35,453 nt of DNA, taken from the NCBI GenBank assembly GCA_001603165.1, contig LVBN01000082.1, positions 1 through 35,453 on the forward strand, in the 5' to 3' direction. The notes under the pieces were generated by a model. That model did no database searches and was not told where the DNA came from. It was given only the letters and a program-made list of their open reading frames with translations. Below, piece by piece: positions 33,435-35,453 of the stretch; within the stretch, counting starts at the first letter, position 1; each line of letters opens with the position of its first letter. The position numbers and the translations under genes were made by a program. This DNA is from Spirochaetales bacterium Spiro_12. Lineage in GTDB: Bacteria > Spirochaetota > Spirochaetia > Treponematales > Rectinemataceae.

Positions 33435-33504
33435 TGATTTCTCTCTCCAACGACTGGCCGGCCTTGACGGTCGACTTGTCATTTTCCTGCCAATAGTAGG
33501 GCCG

Positions 33505-33533
33505 ATAATATAACGTACTCAAGCACAGGTCAA
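33505..33533 (-). promoter_or_regulatory. Promoter of the aromatic operon
   Basis: The minus strand has TTGACC (33533-33528), a 17-bp spacer and TATTAT (33510-33505). The predicted start near 33498 gives a leader of about 64 nt with no obvious attenuator peptide or terminator hairpin. Confidence 0.65.
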
Positions 33534-33576
33534 GGAAAGCCCCGCGTTTGTCGCAGGTATATATTTCCGGAGCTCC

Positions 33577-35453
33577 ATGCTTCAGCTTCCGTTTACGATT
33601 CCTCTGGTTTATCATGACCGCATGTATTTCAACGAACTTGTCAACGCCTACGACAGACAGCGGAGGGAACGAAACATCTACCACGATCTCATGCGCTTTC
33701 GGGTGAGGGAGGTCCTGCTGGTGGGAAGCCTCTACGATTCCTTCGTGGTGGAGTCCGACGGCATATTGACCGAGCAAATCTACGGCGAATACTTCAAGCT
33801 CAATCTCAATACAATTCCCAGGGTAACCTGCGCCTATACCGAGGAATCGGCCATGGACCTCTTCCGGGGCGGAAGCTTCGATCTGGTGATTCTCATGGCG
33901 GGCATCGATTTCGATCTTCCTCTGCGTTTGGCCAAGGCGATGAAGCAGATATGGCCCGATATACCCATTCTTCTCATGGCGACGAACAATTCCAGCCTTG
34001 AAAAGCTGGACATGGACTCGCCGGACCTCGCGGCGATCGACAGGGTTTTCGTGTGGAATGGGTATTCCAAGCTCTTTGTGGGAATGATCAAGTATGTGGA
34101 AGACCTGAGAAACGTGCAGGCCGATACCCTGGCCGGAAGGGTGCGGGTGATCCTTCTCATAGAAGACTCGGTGCGCTTCTATTCCCGTTTTCTTCCGGTC
34201 CTGTACAAGGTCGTTCTCAAGCAGACCCAAACCTTGATCGAAGAGGAAAAGGTCACCGAAACATACAAACTGCTCTCCATCCGGGCCAGGCCGAAAATTC
34301 TCCTGGCTTCGAGCTACGAGGAAGCCCAGGAGCTGTTCGATACCTACGAGGGGAATCTGCTCGCGGTCATCACGGACTTGCGTTTTCCCCGCCGCGGGGT
34401 TTACGACGAAGAAGCCGGCTTCGATTTTCTTGCCATGGCGAAGGCGAGAATTCCCGATCTTTCGATCCTCGTACAGTCCAGCGAGCAGGCGATAAGGCAG
34501 AAGGCCTATGCGATGGGCGCTTCCTTCGCCGACAAGAACTCCGAATCCCTGGAGATGGAGCTTGCCACCTTCCTGCAGGAGAATCTCGGCTTCGGCGCTT
34601 TCCGCTTTTGCCTCCCCGACGGAACGGAGCTGAACAGGGCGCGCAACATGAAGGAGTTTATCGATATCCTCCACGTGCTTCCTCCCGAAAGCCTGGCCTA
34701 CCACGCCGAGCGCAACCATTTTTCCGCCTGGCTCATGGCCCGCGGTGAAATTCTCATGGCCAAGGTGCTGCGTCCTTATAGAATCAGCGATTTCCCCGGC
34801 CTTCAGGCGATGCGCGACTTTATCGTGAAGATCCTGGACAACGTGCGCAAGGAAAAATCCCGGGGCATTCTTCCCAACTTCGACGAATCCATGATGAGGG
34901 AGGAAAACTACGTCAGCAGGCTTGTGGACGGATCGGTGGGCGGCAAGGGCAGGGGAATCATATTCATACGTTCCCTGCTGGAAAATCTTGAATTCTCCCG
35001 CTATATCAAGGGCATAGATATCAAAATCCCCCGCACGGCCTTCATCGGCATAGACGAGTTCGAGGTGTTCCTGGAGACCAACAATCTCTGGACTTCCTCT
35101 TTCTACGGGCCCCAGACCGGGGAGCTGAGGCGCACTTTCGTTTCCATACCGCTTTCCCGGCCGTTGGTGGCCAAGCTGAAACATTTTCTGGCGGCTACGA
35201 CAAAGCCCCTGGCGGTGCGTTCCTCAGGCCTCTTCGAGGATATGCTCATGGTGCCATTTTCCGGCATTTACGACACCTATATAATCCCCAACAATCACCC
35301 CGACCCCGAAGTGCGGCTCAACCAGCTCTGCGATGCGGTAAGACTGATCTTCGCCAGCCTTTTCTCCTCCGAGGCGCGCTCGTACTTTGAAATGACCGGT
35401 TATAACCTGGAAGAGGAACGCATGGCGGTGGTGATCCAGGAACTGGTGGGTTC
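33577..35453 (+). CDS. Receiver-domain / PEP-synthase-like (PPDK N-terminal) fusion, 3' end outside window
   Basis: An open frame that runs off the window; about 625 codons are seen. Residues ~43-180 form a receiver-like domain whose phospho-Asp position is Met (DLVILMAG, residue ~107). Residues ~189-330 form a second receiver with acidic pocket E196-D197, phospho-acceptor D267 (ITDLRFP), S301/S302 and K320 (FADKN), plus a ~27-residue insertion. A helical linker follows, then a PPDK/PEP-synthase nucleotide-binding domain with GGKGRG (near 465) and AVRSSGLFED (from 546). This predicts a cytosolic ATP-dependent phosphotransferase under two-component-type control; the function is unknown. The ATG at 33577 has CCGGAG nearby; 33622 is an alternative start. 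It is divergent from aroF. Confidence 0.85.
   Translation, partial: MLQLPFTIPLVYHDRMYFNELVNAYDRQRRERNIYHDLMRFRVREVLLVGSLYDSFVVESDGILTEQIYGEYFKLNLNTIPRVTCAYTEESAMDLFRGGSFDLVILMAGIDFDLPLRLAKAMKQIWPDIPILLMATNNSSLEKLDMDSPDLAAIDRVFVWNGYSKLFVGMIKYVEDLRNVQADTLAGRVRVILLIEDSVRFYSRFLPVLYKVVLKQTQTLIEEEKVTETYKLLSIRARPKILLASSYEEAQELFDTYEGNLLAVITDLRFPRRGVYDEEAGFDFLAMAKARIPDLSILVQSSEQAIRQKAYAMGASFADKNSESLEMELATFLQENLGFGAFRFCLPDGTELNRARNMKEFIDILHVLPPESLAYHAERNHFSAWLMARGEILMAKVLRPYRISDFPGLQAMRDFIVKILDNVRKEKSRGILPNFDESMMREENYVSRLVDGSVGGKGRGIIFIRSLLENLEFSRYIKGIDIKIPRTAFIGIDEFEVFLETNNLWTSSFYGPQTGELRRTFVSIPLSRPLVAKLKHFLAATTKPLAVRSSGLFEDMLMVPFSGIYDTYIIPNNHPDPEVRLNQLCDAVRLIFASLFSSEARSYFEMTGYNLEEERMAVVIQELVG

Noticed and set aside
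32629-35184. An 851-codon open frame on the minus strand antisense to the receiver/PPDK fusion gene
   Set aside because: It overlaps aroF and its promoter in another frame, its product has no recognisable motif, and the plus strand encodes conserved receiver and PPDK motifs. It is an antisense shadow of high-GC coding DNA.
1-35453. CRISPR arrays, insertion sequences, rRNA or tRNA genes
   Set aside because: No regularly spaced repeats, transposase motifs or terminal repeats were seen, and the only T-arm signature belongs to the tmRNA.

Overview
The window is a GC-rich, densely coded bacterial chromosome segment, most probably from a spirochaete of the Treponema/Spirochaeta group. This assignment is an inference. 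It rests on a double-membrane envelope gene set (an LptD-like assembly protein and a Lol-type operon with an outer-membrane barrel), a phoH-pgpH-ybeY-corC operon, a tmRNA whose CCA end is not encoded, and a receiver-domain/PEP-synthase-like fusion. No 16S rRNA gene or complete marker set is present, so genus and species cannot be given.

Left end (1-1372): a short-chain dehydrogenase gene of visibly lower GC than everything else, then about 220 bp without genes, then the tmRNA gene ssrA on the minus strand. The AT-richer DNA abuts the ssrA 3' end, a classic island insertion point. 1441-5467: mnmA (minus), a sodium-pump decarboxylase beta subunit followed by a 51-residue membrane subunit (plus), a strong terminator, and a flavodiiron protein (minus).

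5609-11467 (all minus): a five-gene operon of ABC ATPase, two FtsX/LolE-type permeases, a LolA-like periplasmic protein and an outer-membrane beta-barrel. Together they look like a complete inner-to-outer membrane lipid or lipoprotein export route. 11798-13027 is a PLP aminotransferase. It is divergent from ychF, which is followed by uvrA and an LptD-like gene (plus).

21026-25425 (plus): phoH, pgpH (probable c-di-AMP phosphodiesterase), ybeY and corC with overlapping stops and starts. Then comes gdhA, with its own promoter, an upstream dyad and a textbook terminator.

27134-33434: aromatic amino acid block. aroA (plus) converges on a tightly overlapped minus-strand operon aroF-aroB-aroC-pheA-tyrA. 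These genes cover DAHP synthesis, dehydroquinate synthesis, EPSP and chorismate formation, and the branches to phenylpyruvate and 4-hydroxyphenylpyruvate. aroD, aroE and aroK are not in the window. The right end holds the first ~625 codons of a large protein with two receiver-like domains fused to a PPDK/PEP-synthase nucleotide-binding domain, cut by the window edge.

Promoters of the TTGxCx/TAxxxT type can be read in front of many transcription units. Three genes (mnmA, uvrA, lptD) lack a Shine-Dalgarno sequence and have a -10-like box ending exactly 10 nt before the start codon, which suggests leaderless or nearly leaderless transcripts. All calls were made by eye from the sequence; no database search was run.
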